DNA from: Alphaproteobacteria bacterium
GTDB taxonomy: Bacteria; Pseudomonadota; Alphaproteobacteria; Puniceispirillales; Puniceispirillaceae
Reading direction: 5' to 3'
Length of the DNA stretch: 12,298 nucleotides
NCBI GenBank assembly: GCA_011526395.1
Contig: WTHW01000215.1
Location: forward strand, 1-12,298
Positions 6,346-12,298 of this stretch are shown here, piece after piece. The translations under genes and the position numbers were made by a program. The notes beneath the pieces were generated by a model, which was not told where the DNA came from, searched no databases, and saw only the letters and a list, made by a program, of their open reading frames with translations. Each line of letters starts with the position of its first letter. Position 1 is the first letter of the stretch.

Positions 6346-7533
6346 TTATGTCACCCTAGCCTTAATTTTATATTTAGGGTTGTTATATAGCTCATTATTT
6401 ATCACTTCACCCATTGCTTCTGCTGCATGAATGATATCCTCTCGGTCAATATATAATGGAGTTATGCCAAACCTCATTATATTTGGGGCTCTGAAATCGC
6501 CTATGACCCCCTTATCGATTAATGCTTGAATTGCTTCATAGGCATATTCAAATGCGAAGGAGACATGACTGCCTCTTTCATCCGCATCTTTGGGTGATAA
6601 CAGCTTTAAAACTGGACAGGCCGCTTCGACCTGTTTGATGAATAATTCGCTTAATTCAATAGAAGCGGCGCGGATATCTGGCATTGATATATCATCCCAA
6701 ATATCGAGAGCCGCATCCAATATGGAGAGTTGTACAATTGGTGGTGTACCCACACGGAACCGCTCTGCCTTCTGTGCTGGCTGATAATTGAGGTCCATGG
6801 TAAAAGGGGTTTTATGCCCCATCCAGCCAGACAAGATTGGCTCAACTTTATCAACAATATCAGGTCGCGCATAAATAAAGGCAGGGGCGCCGGGACCACC
6901 ATTTAGATATTTATAAGTACAACCCACCGCAAACTCTGCTCGGCAGGCTTTCAAATCTAACGGTACGGCACCCACGCTATGCGCAAGATCCCATATCATA
7001 ATTGCCCCATTATCATGCGCACGCTTGGTAATGCTCGCCATGTCATGCATACGACCAGTGCGATAATCAATTTGTGTCAACATCACCACAGCGACATCAT
7101 CTGTGATAGACATCATCACATCTTCAGGCGCAACAAGACGTAATTCGTAATCGTCCCCGAGCGTACGAATAAGGCCATTTGCCATGTAAATATCGGACGG
7201 AAAATTACCATCATCAGATAGTATAACCTTGCGGTTTGGTCGTAATTTTAATGCAGCATCTAATGCTTGATAAATCTTAATTGATAAGGTGTCACCTGTT
7301 GCAACTGTGCCTGCGTCTGCACCAATAATCTTTGCGATACGATCACCGACAATTTGTGGAAGTGACATCCAATCCGCGCTATTCCAAGCGCGTATAAGTT
7401 CACCACCCCATTGGTTGGTAATGACTTCAGCAGCACGGCTTGCAGCTCCCTTTGGAAGCGCGCCAAGTGAGTTGCCATCAAGATAAATAATCCCTTTTGG
7501 TAACTCAAAAAGTGACTTTTTCGGTAGTGACAT
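6346..7533 (-). CDS. kynU: Kynureninase
   Basis: Kynureninase is a PLP enzyme that hydrolyses kynurenine to anthranilate and alanine, or 3-hydroxykynurenine to 3-hydroxyanthranilate and alanine. The 395-residue length is slightly short for the family (usually a little over 400). Landmarks are IYLDGNSLGALPK near the N terminus, GDTLSIKIYQAL (PLP phosphate region), DDGNFPSDIYM, Asp182 and His185 in WDLAHSVGA, the PLP lysine Lys208 in TYKYLNGGPGAP, SGWMGH, RFRVGTPPI, and the C-terminal RAPNIMRFGITPLYI. The start is set by AAAGGAAAGGG directly upstream. No tryptophan dioxygenase (kynA) or kynurenine formamidase (kynB) gene is in the window, so the upstream steps must lie elsewhere or kynurenine is imported. 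It is divergent from the MobA-like gene, sharing a 180-bp control region. Confidence 0.93.
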   Translation of the reverse strand: MSLPKKSLFELPKGIIYLDGNSLGALPKGAASRAAEVITNQWGGELIRAWNSADWMSLPQIVGDRIAKIIGADAGTVATGDTLSIKIYQALDAALKLRPNRKVILSDDGNFPSDIYMANGLIRTLGDDYELRLVAPEDVMMSITDDVAVVMLTQIDYRTGRMHDMASITKRAHDNGAIMIWDLAHSVGAVPLDLKACRAEFAVGCTYKYLNGGPGAPAFIYARPDIVDKVEPILSGWMGHKTPFTMDLNYQPAQKAERFRVGTPPIVQLSILDAALDIWDDISMPDIRAASIELSELFIKQVEAACPVLKLLSPKDADERGSHVSFAFEYAYEAIQALIDKGVIGDFRAPNIMRFGITPLYIDREDIIHAAEAMGEVINNELYNNPKYKIKARVT

Positions 7534-7608
7534 CCCTTTCCTTTCACAATTTGCAACTCAAAAAATCATATTACATCATAGCGCGTGTCATTTTTAGAGA
7601 AAAGCGAA

Positions 7609-7712
7609 ATAACGCTCTGTTTTCATTGCAATAACTTAGTTAACATCGTAACCTTTTATTATAATGCGAAGACGGCAACGATACTGACAATCACAACATC
7701 ACAGAGCGTTAT
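7609..7712. promoter_or_regulatory. 12-bp perfect inverted repeat in the kynU/mobA-like control region
   Basis: ATAACGCTCTGT at 7609-7620 and its exact reverse complement ACAGAGCGTTAT at 7701-7712 flank 80 bp. Each gene therefore has the same 12-mer upstream in its own sense direction, 76 bp from the kynU start and immediately before the MobA-like ATG at 7714. This fits a pair of binding sites for one regulator of both genes, perhaps with looping. A long-range RNA stem is possible only if transcription starts upstream of 7609. Confidence 0.5.
7660..7665 (+). promoter_or_regulatory. Candidate -10 box of the MobA-like gene
   Basis: TATAAT is a perfect -10 consensus 48 bp upstream of the ATG at 7714. 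No good -35 sits at 17 bp; the nearest TTAACA is spaced only 14 bp away, so an activator may be needed. Transcription from here would start near 7672 and place only the right arm of the 12-bp inverted repeat in the leader. Confidence 0.35.
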
Positions 7713-7713
7713 C

Positions 7714-9648
7714 ATGCAATTTCATTTAAATGGTTTTAAACCTGGCAATTATCAAATTCCTGATGCAGCAAGAAAGCCGTATCCCGCGCCAAAGATAGAA
7801 GAATTACCAAGTGAAGTTGATGTTTTAATTATTGGTACTGGTCCTGCTGGCCTGACGATGGCACGGCAAATGTCTGAATTTGAAGATATTAGCACGTGCA
7901 TCACAGATATGGCACCAGGCCCGCTATTATTTGGGCGAGCAGATGGTATATCGTGTCGTACCATTGAAATTATGGAAGCTTTCAACGCAAGTGAAATGGT
8001 AGTTAAAGAAACCTACCAGCTTAAGCAAAATACCTTTTGGGAACCAGATCCTGCAAATCCAGAGAATATCAAACGTACGGAAAAAATTGCTGATGCGCGC
8101 GCCGGTTTATCAGAGTTTACACATGGAATTGTAAACCAAGCTAGACTGCATGAATTGCTGATAGAAGGTATGGCTAATACGGTGAGTAACTTGAAGCCGC
8201 ATTACTCTCGTGAATTGCTGGAATTACAAGTTGATGAAAGCCTTACACAAGATTTAAGCGCCTATCCTATTACAGCCACTTTCAAGCGTACTGACGAGGC
8301 TGGCAACGGAAAAATTGAACAAATCAAAGCACGCTTTGCCGTTGGATGCGATGGTGCAAGAAGCCGCGTGCGCAAAAGCTTAGACATAAATCTGATTGGC
8401 GATAGCGCAAATAAAGCTTGGGGCGTAATGGATATCTTATTAAACACAGATTTTCCAGATATACGGATCAAGAGTTTCATCCAGTCAAAAGAACATGGTG
8501 CGGTCATGACTATCCCGCGCGAAGGTGGCTATCTTATTAGATTCTATATTGAGTTAGGGACAATCGATCCTGAAATGAGAGCCTCAGAATTAGAATTGAC
8601 TGAAAAAGACCTCATCGCTCAAGCTCAAAAAATCTTTCACCCCTTCACTCTTGATGTGAAGGAAGTCGCTTGGTGGTCAATTTATTCCGTAGGGCAACGT
8701 CTTGCAGAACGGTTTGATGACAGACCACTGGGAAGCGAAGCAGATGTTATACCGCGCGCTTTTGTTGCGGGAGATGCCTGCCATACACACAGCCCTAAAG
8801 GTGGGTGGGGACTAAATACCTCACTGCCAGACACCTTTAATCTTGGCTGGAAGCTTGCGTCAGTATTGCAGGGCAAATGTCATCCAAAATTACTAGACAC
8901 CTACAGCACTGAAAGGCGCAAAGTGGCTAATCAGTTAATCAATGCTGACAGAGAACTATCAAAATTAGTGGCAACACGCCCTGCGGCTGATGATAAGTCA
9001 GAGCAAGCAAAAATTGATACCGCTGAAATTGAGGCCTTTATGAAGCGTCAGAGCGGTTTTGTAAGTGGCACTTCGATAGAATATTTTCCATCCTATATTT
9101 GCACAGGTCAGGAGCACCAACATCTAGCACCGGGGTTTAAAATTGGTCAGCGTTTTCATTCCGCAATCGCCACCAGAATAGCAGATGGCAGAAATCAGCA
9201 ATTGGGGCATTTGGTTAAAGCAGATGGGCGTTGGCGTATCTTTTTATTTGGCGGTGAACAAGACCCGCGAGACAACTCGTCAGATTCGTTTCAGTTCGTC
9301 AATTTCATGGCAAATGACAAAAGATCACCAGTCAATAAATACACGCCAAAAGATGCCGATATCGATTCTCTCATAGATACCTATGCTATATTTCAGCAGA
9401 GCGATTTAACAATGCCAGAACTGCCAGATTACCTTTGGCCGGCAAAGGGAAAATATGGGCTAAAAGATTATGAGAAGATTTATCACTCACAAGATGGTCA
9501 TGATATTTATGGCGCACGTGATATAAACCGCGAAACAGGATGTGTTGTGATCGTGCGCCCAGACCAGCATATTGCAGCTATCTTGCCGGTGAATGCGCAT
9601 GATGAGTTGGCATCATTCTTTGATTATTTCATGCTAGCTTGCGACTAA
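7714..9648 (+). CDS. FAD-dependent 3-hydroxybenzoate 4-monooxygenase-like (MobA-like) hydroxylase
   Basis: The 644-residue flavoprotein is close to Comamonas testosteroni MobA (639), which hydroxylates 3-hydroxybenzoate to protocatechuate with NADPH and O2. The frame opens at 7585, but homology begins at MQFHLNGFKPGN, so the ATG at 7714 is chosen; its ribosome site (AGAG) is weak. Visible landmarks are the FAD dinucleotide fold VLIIGTGPAGL, the DG motif CDGARSRVRK, the GD motif FVAGDACHTHSP (around 350-361), and a C-terminal thioredoxin-like domain ending in VVIVRPDQHIAAILP. By remembered MobA numbering the substrate residues Asp75, His135, Lys247 and Tyr271 correspond to Asp77, His137, Lys253 and Tyr278, all kept. 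The flavin-contact GQGMN reads GWGLN (364-368). A 2-amino-3-hydroxybenzoate or other meta-hydroxylated aromatic could be the true substrate. Confidence 0.87.
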   Translation: MQFHLNGFKPGNYQIPDAARKPYPAPKIEELPSEVDVLIIGTGPAGLTMARQMSEFEDISTCITDMAPGPLLFGRADGISCRTIEIMEAFNASEMVVKETYQLKQNTFWEPDPANPENIKRTEKIADARAGLSEFTHGIVNQARLHELLIEGMANTVSNLKPHYSRELLELQVDESLTQDLSAYPITATFKRTDEAGNGKIEQIKARFAVGCDGARSRVRKSLDINLIGDSANKAWGVMDILLNTDFPDIRIKSFIQSKEHGAVMTIPREGGYLIRFYIELGTIDPEMRASELELTEKDLIAQAQKIFHPFTLDVKEVAWWSIYSVGQRLAERFDDRPLGSEADVIPRAFVAGDACHTHSPKGGWGLNTSLPDTFNLGWKLASVLQGKCHPKLLDTYSTERRKVANQLINADRELSKLVATRPAADDKSEQAKIDTAEIEAFMKRQSGFVSGTSIEYFPSYICTGQEHQHLAPGFKIGQRFHSAIATRIADGRNQQLGHLVKADGRWRIFLFGGEQDPRDNSSDSFQFVNFMANDKRSPVNKYTPKDADIDSLIDTYAIFQQSDLTMPELPDYLWPAKGKYGLKDYEKIYHSQDGHDIYGARDINRETGCVVIVRPDQHIAAILPVNAHDELASFFDYFMLACD

Positions 9649-9671
9649 TGAACAATTATTGATTTGAGCTG

Positions 9672-10472
9672 TTAAGCAAAATTTAGCTCTACAGTTCCGA
9701 AATCACCAAAATCAGCACAAATATGTGTGCCTGATGGGCATTCAATCGGGCGAATAAAGCTACCAGACAAAATAATATGACCCGGTTCAATCCTTTGCCC
9801 ATATTGCGCCATACGACGCGCAAGCCATACGACGCTCTCAATGGGATCATTCAATACACCAGCGCCTAGACCAGTCTCTTCTACCTCATTGTTTCGTGAG
9901 GTAATGGCGCCAACCCAGCGCAAGTCAAAGGCTGATATTTTATGCCTTTGAGGCCCTAGCACTACCCCAGCATTCGCTGCATTATCACTAATGGTGTCGA
10001 AGACTTTACGTGTCTTTCCAGTCTCAGCATCAACACGAACGATACGTGTATCAAGTATCTCAATAGACGGACAAACATAATCAGTAGCAGATATAACATC
10101 TTCACGTGTTACATCTGCACCGCCTAATGATGATTTCATGACAAATGCAATTTCAGCTTCGATGCGCGGCTGAATAAATCGTCCTGCTGGCACTTCGCCG
10201 CCACATTCAAACAACATATCATCAAATAAAATGCCGCTATCCGGGATATCAATATCAAGAGCATATTGCATTGCTTTTGAAGTCAGGCCAATCTTCCAGC
10301 CGATAACATGATTGCCTTTATTTATCTTTGCTCGATATATGGCATTCTGAATTTGATATGCCTCATCCATCCCCATTTCGGGGTACGACTTAGTTAGCAA
10401 TCCGATTTGTTGACCACTTGCTTCAGCTTGCAATAAATCGACGGCGGCCTTTTCACAATCTTCTGGCCTCAT
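9672..10472 (-). CDS. HpaH-like 2-hydroxyalkadienoate hydratase
   Basis: The 266-residue protein has the length and wording of HpaH (2-oxohepta-4-ene-1,7-dioate hydratase, homoprotocatechuate pathway), a relative of MhpD and 4-oxalocrotonate decarboxylase. It shows GWKIGLTSKAMQ with the conserved lysine at 60, PRIEAEIAF with metal ligands Glu105 and Glu107, Glu138 in CPSIEILD, RKVFDTISDNAANAGVVLG and ILSGSFIRP. It would add water to the dienoate left after ring cleavage and decarboxylation, giving the aldolase substrate. Its ATG overlaps the stop of the FAH-family gene by four bases (ATGA), and GAGG in that gene's tail is its ribosome site, so translation is coupled. It converges on the MobA-like gene with a 23-bp gap and no convincing terminator. 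Decarboxylase activity is the main alternative. Confidence 0.9.
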   Translation of the reverse strand: MRPEDCEKAAVDLLQAEASGQQIGLLTKSYPEMGMDEAYQIQNAIYRAKINKGNHVIGWKIGLTSKAMQYALDIDIPDSGILFDDMLFECGGEVPAGRFIQPRIEAEIAFVMKSSLGGADVTREDVISATDYVCPSIEILDTRIVRVDAETGKTRKVFDTISDNAANAGVVLGPQRHKISAFDLRWVGAITSRNNEVEETGLGAGVLNDPIESVVWLARRMAQYGQRIEPGHIILSGSFIRPIECPSGTHICADFGDFGTVELNFA

Positions 10473-11251
10473 ACTACCTCATCCTCAATCGTATTGCGCA
10501 ATGTACCGATGCCATTTACCTCCACTTCAACGATATCACCAGGCTCCAATGCCATAAAAGTTGAAATATAGGCTATTTCTTTTCGAATGGGATGCATCAT
10601 TCGAGATAGCCTGTCATCTTGGCGAATTTCGCCATTCACACGTGTTATGATGCGCGCTTCATCAAGTTGATCAGCGTTCGTAAATGGCACTAACCAAGGG
10701 CCTATGGCGCCCGAACTATCCCAATTCTTGCCTTGTGTGACGTTGAATTTCGCATGACGCACCCAATCACGTATTGTTCCTTCATTACATAAAGTCAAAG
10801 CAGAAATATGATCATAGGCATCCTCTTCAGCAATGCGACGACCTGTTTTCCCTATCACAATTGCAACCTCACCTTCATAATCTAGCTGATGGCTTTCTGG
10901 CGGTCGTATTAAAGCTCGGTTATGCCCCGTAAATCCCGAGGCAAATCGCGGGAAAAGCGACATATATTTGGGTTGCTCACTACCGTCTTTATATTCTGCA
11001 TTTCTATCCGGAAAATTAACACCTACGCAGATAATGCGACGCGCATTTGGTAACACCATCTCATACTGGAAATCTGTATGGCTTACTTTTAATGAACTGG
11101 CAGCCTTTGCAAGCTGTTCAAGACCACCTGCTTGAACGACATCAAGTAATGTTGGCCATTGGGGGAATTCTTTATCTAAGGCAATAACACCCTTATCAGT
11201 TACGGCACCGTAACTAGTTTGACCATTAACAGAAAAAGTTGAAAACCGCAT
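10469..11251 (-). CDS. Fumarylacetoacetate hydrolase (FAH) family protein, apparent internal deletion
   Basis: This 260-residue protein belongs to the FAH superfamily, whose members in this context are isomerases/decarboxylases of ring-cleavage products (HpaG type) or related hydrolases. It has an N-terminal small domain, then GVNFPDRNAEYK, LDYEGEVAIVIGK with metal ligands Glu126 and Glu128, a third ligand position as Glu157 in CNEGTIRDW, and TQGKNWDSSGAIGPW. Near the end, relatives run from a LEPGD turn through a TGTPxGxG loop and a second LKPGD to VEVEVxGIGTLRN. Here LEPGD at 235-239 joins straight to IVEVEVNGIGTLRN, lacking about 24 residues and the TGTP motif. The frame is intact, so it is either a natural variant or an in-frame deletion. 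Activity is doubtful. The start has GGAG eight bases upstream. It follows the dioxygenase gene by 59 bp. Confidence 0.85.
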   Translation of the reverse strand: MRFSTFSVNGQTSYGAVTDKGVIALDKEFPQWPTLLDVVQAGGLEQLAKAASSLKVSHTDFQYEMVLPNARRIICVGVNFPDRNAEYKDGSEQPKYMSLFPRFASGFTGHNRALIRPPESHQLDYEGEVAIVIGKTGRRIAEEDAYDHISALTLCNEGTIRDWVRHAKFNVTQGKNWDSSGAIGPWLVPFTNADQLDEARIITRVNGEIRQDDRLSRMMHPIRKEIAYISTFMALEPGDIVEVEVNGIGTLRNTIEDEVV

Positions 11252-11310
11252 TATCTCATCTCCACTACCATCAAGTCTTAGCCAATCTTACTTGTGCAAT
11301 TATAACCCTA

Positions 11311-12294
11311 TTAAGGCGCAATAATTGGGCTGGCTTTTATTGTTGAGTCCTTTGTTTCAACATTTTCAAAGGCTGTGCCATGCTTAAACCAGCTCTCAGG
11401 CGCTGCGGCACCCCACAATGTCTGACGTTGCGGATCCTTAAGATCCCATTTAATTGGCTCAAGGTCTGGATCAACTGTTTGATAATCAGAGCAATATATC
11501 TCAATTCGGTGTCCATCAGGGTCGAGTATATATAAGAAAAAGGCGTTTGATATGCCATGACGACCAGGCCCGCGTTCAATATTGTCCACATATCCTGTCG
11601 TTGCCATCAAATCTAGCAAGTCGATAATGTTTAAGGGAGTCGGCACCCAAAATGCCACATGATGCAAGCGTGGACCTGTGCCATTGGTAAACGCCATATC
11701 ATGCACACCCCCTTTGCGATGCATCCATGCGGCCCATAATTTTTTACTTTCCTCATCCTCGGTATATTCGGTAACGCGGAATCCAAAATCAGAATAAAAT
11801 GCAACGGACGCATCAACATCATGACTAAAGCAATTGAAATGATCGATGCGCAAAGGTTTGACACCTCTATAGAGCGCATATTTTTGATGAATGGGTTCTA
11901 GTCGATCCATTTTATGATAGAACTCAATCGGTATCCCCATATTGTCTGAGGTTAGCAAGGTTCTACCTTGATAGGGACGTTCAACCCATGATGTTGGACG
12001 GCCTTTTGATTTGAAATATATTTCCGCCCTATCAAGATCAGCTTCATCAAAGGTTTTAAACCCCAAAACTTCGACAGAGGCTGGCCCATCAGATTGTTGC
12101 AATATGATGCAGTGATGTCCTCTTTCCTCCATAGCGCGCAGATACACATGGTTGTCTGTTTCATCTGTTACTTGCAAACCAAGAATATCGGTATAGAAGG
12201 TCTTTGAAGCGGCTAAATCTCTAACGTTTACACAGATATGGCTTAAACGAATAGTATTAAAGGCAGGATATAAATTTGGCGCGGGTACTGGCAT
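11311..12294 (-). CDS. HpaD-like type I extradiol ring-cleavage dioxygenase
   Basis: The 327-residue protein resembles 3,4-dihydroxyphenylacetate (homoprotocatechuate) 2,3-dioxygenase of the vicinal oxygen chelate superfamily. It has two repeats: LSHICVNVRDLAASKTFYTDILGL, then LRIDHFNCFSHDVDASVAFYSDFGF. The metal ligands are His152, His212 and Glu265. The remembered second-shell residues of the Brevibacterium enzyme are kept: Trp190, His198, Arg241, His246 and Tyr255. The equivalent of its carboxylate-binding Arg293 is Gln291, next to a conserved Arg290, which may be normal for this subgroup or may alter substrate choice. The enzyme opens a catechol ring with O2. The ATG lies four bases from the right edge, so the ribosome site and any upstream genes of this operon are outside the window; MPVPAPNLYP looks like a family-typical N terminus. 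Confidence 0.92.
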   Translation of the reverse strand: MPVPAPNLYPAFNTIRLSHICVNVRDLAASKTFYTDILGLQVTDETDNHVYLRAMEERGHHCIILQQSDGPASVEVLGFKTFDEADLDRAEIYFKSKGRPTSWVERPYQGRTLLTSDNMGIPIEFYHKMDRLEPIHQKYALYRGVKPLRIDHFNCFSHDVDASVAFYSDFGFRVTEYTEDEESKKLWAAWMHRKGGVHDMAFTNGTGPRLHHVAFWVPTPLNIIDLLDLMATTGYVDNIERGPGRHGISNAFFLYILDPDGHRIEIYCSDYQTVDPDLEPIKWDLKDPQRQTLWGAAAPESWFKHGTAFENVETKDSTIKASPIIAP

Positions 12295-12298
12295 TATA

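Noticed and set aside
7585..7713. 43-codon N-terminal extension of the MobA-like gene
   Set aside because: Family homology begins at MQFHLNGF (7714), and the extension overlaps the inverted repeat and a perfect TATAAT, so it is control region.
9649..9690. Terminator between the MobA-like gene and the hydratase gene
   Set aside because: Only a 5-bp GAGCT/AGCTC pair with a 14-bp loop and no proper T-run is visible, which is too weak.
11299..11304. TATAAT on the minus strand upstream of the FAH gene
   Set aside because: There is no acceptable -35 at the right distance, and the gap is a short intra-operon spacer in AT-rich DNA.

Overview
The window reads as a compact, AT-rich bacterial chromosome segment, most likely from an alphaproteobacterium. 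The aromatic-type class I aminotransferase, the DTLS-type kynureninase and the HpaD-like extradiol dioxygenase look like versions I associate with Alphaproteobacteria, whereas the ATP-dependent PEP carboxykinase closely resembles the gammaproteobacterial (E. coli-like) form. This placement comes from remembered sequence similarity, not a search. There are no rRNAs, tRNAs, CRISPR arrays or recognisable mobile elements, and coding density is high.

Left part (1-3100). The window begins inside a minus-strand amidohydrolase of the 2-pyrone-4,6-dicarboxylate lactonase (LigI) type. Only its N-terminal 93 codons are present. It follows a cysteine-free glutaredoxin-like gene, probably in one operon. 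Divergent from these is a D-2-hydroxyacid dehydrogenase of the glycerate dehydrogenase/hydroxypyruvate reductase type. It converges, with 6 bp between stops, on a two-gene minus-strand unit: an arginase/agmatinase-superfamily ureohydrolase abutting a small secreted protein of unknown function.

Middle (3214-7533). pckA, an aspartate/aromatic aminotransferase and kynureninase all lie on the minus strand. kynU and the aminotransferase are probably cotranscribed. pckA has a 255-bp leader region with two tandem GAGTGATA...ACTC dyads.

Right part (7714-12294). A 3-hydroxybenzoate 4-monooxygenase-like flavoprotein (MobA-like) is divergent from kynU. It converges on a minus-strand meta-cleavage operon: hpaD-like dioxygenase, FAH-family protein and hpaH-like hydratase, the last two overlapping by 4 bp. 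This operon may extend beyond the right edge.

Taken together, 6.3-12.3 kb looks like an aromatic catabolic island. Kynureninase releases alanine and an (amino)benzoate. The MobA-like enzyme would make a catechol, the HpaD-like enzyme would open the ring, and the FAH and HpaH proteins would process the ring-cleavage product towards central metabolism, from which PckA could supply PEP. A perfect 12-bp inverted repeat in the kynU/mobA-like divergent promoter region suggests shared control. Whether the substrate is a kynurenine-derived aminobenzoate, 3-hydroxybenzoate or a hydroxyphenylacetate cannot be decided from the sequence. The most notable anomalies are an apparent in-frame loss of the TGTP segment in the FAH protein, a glutaredoxin fold without any cysteine, and a dehydrogenase whose cofactor-specifying acidic residue is missing.
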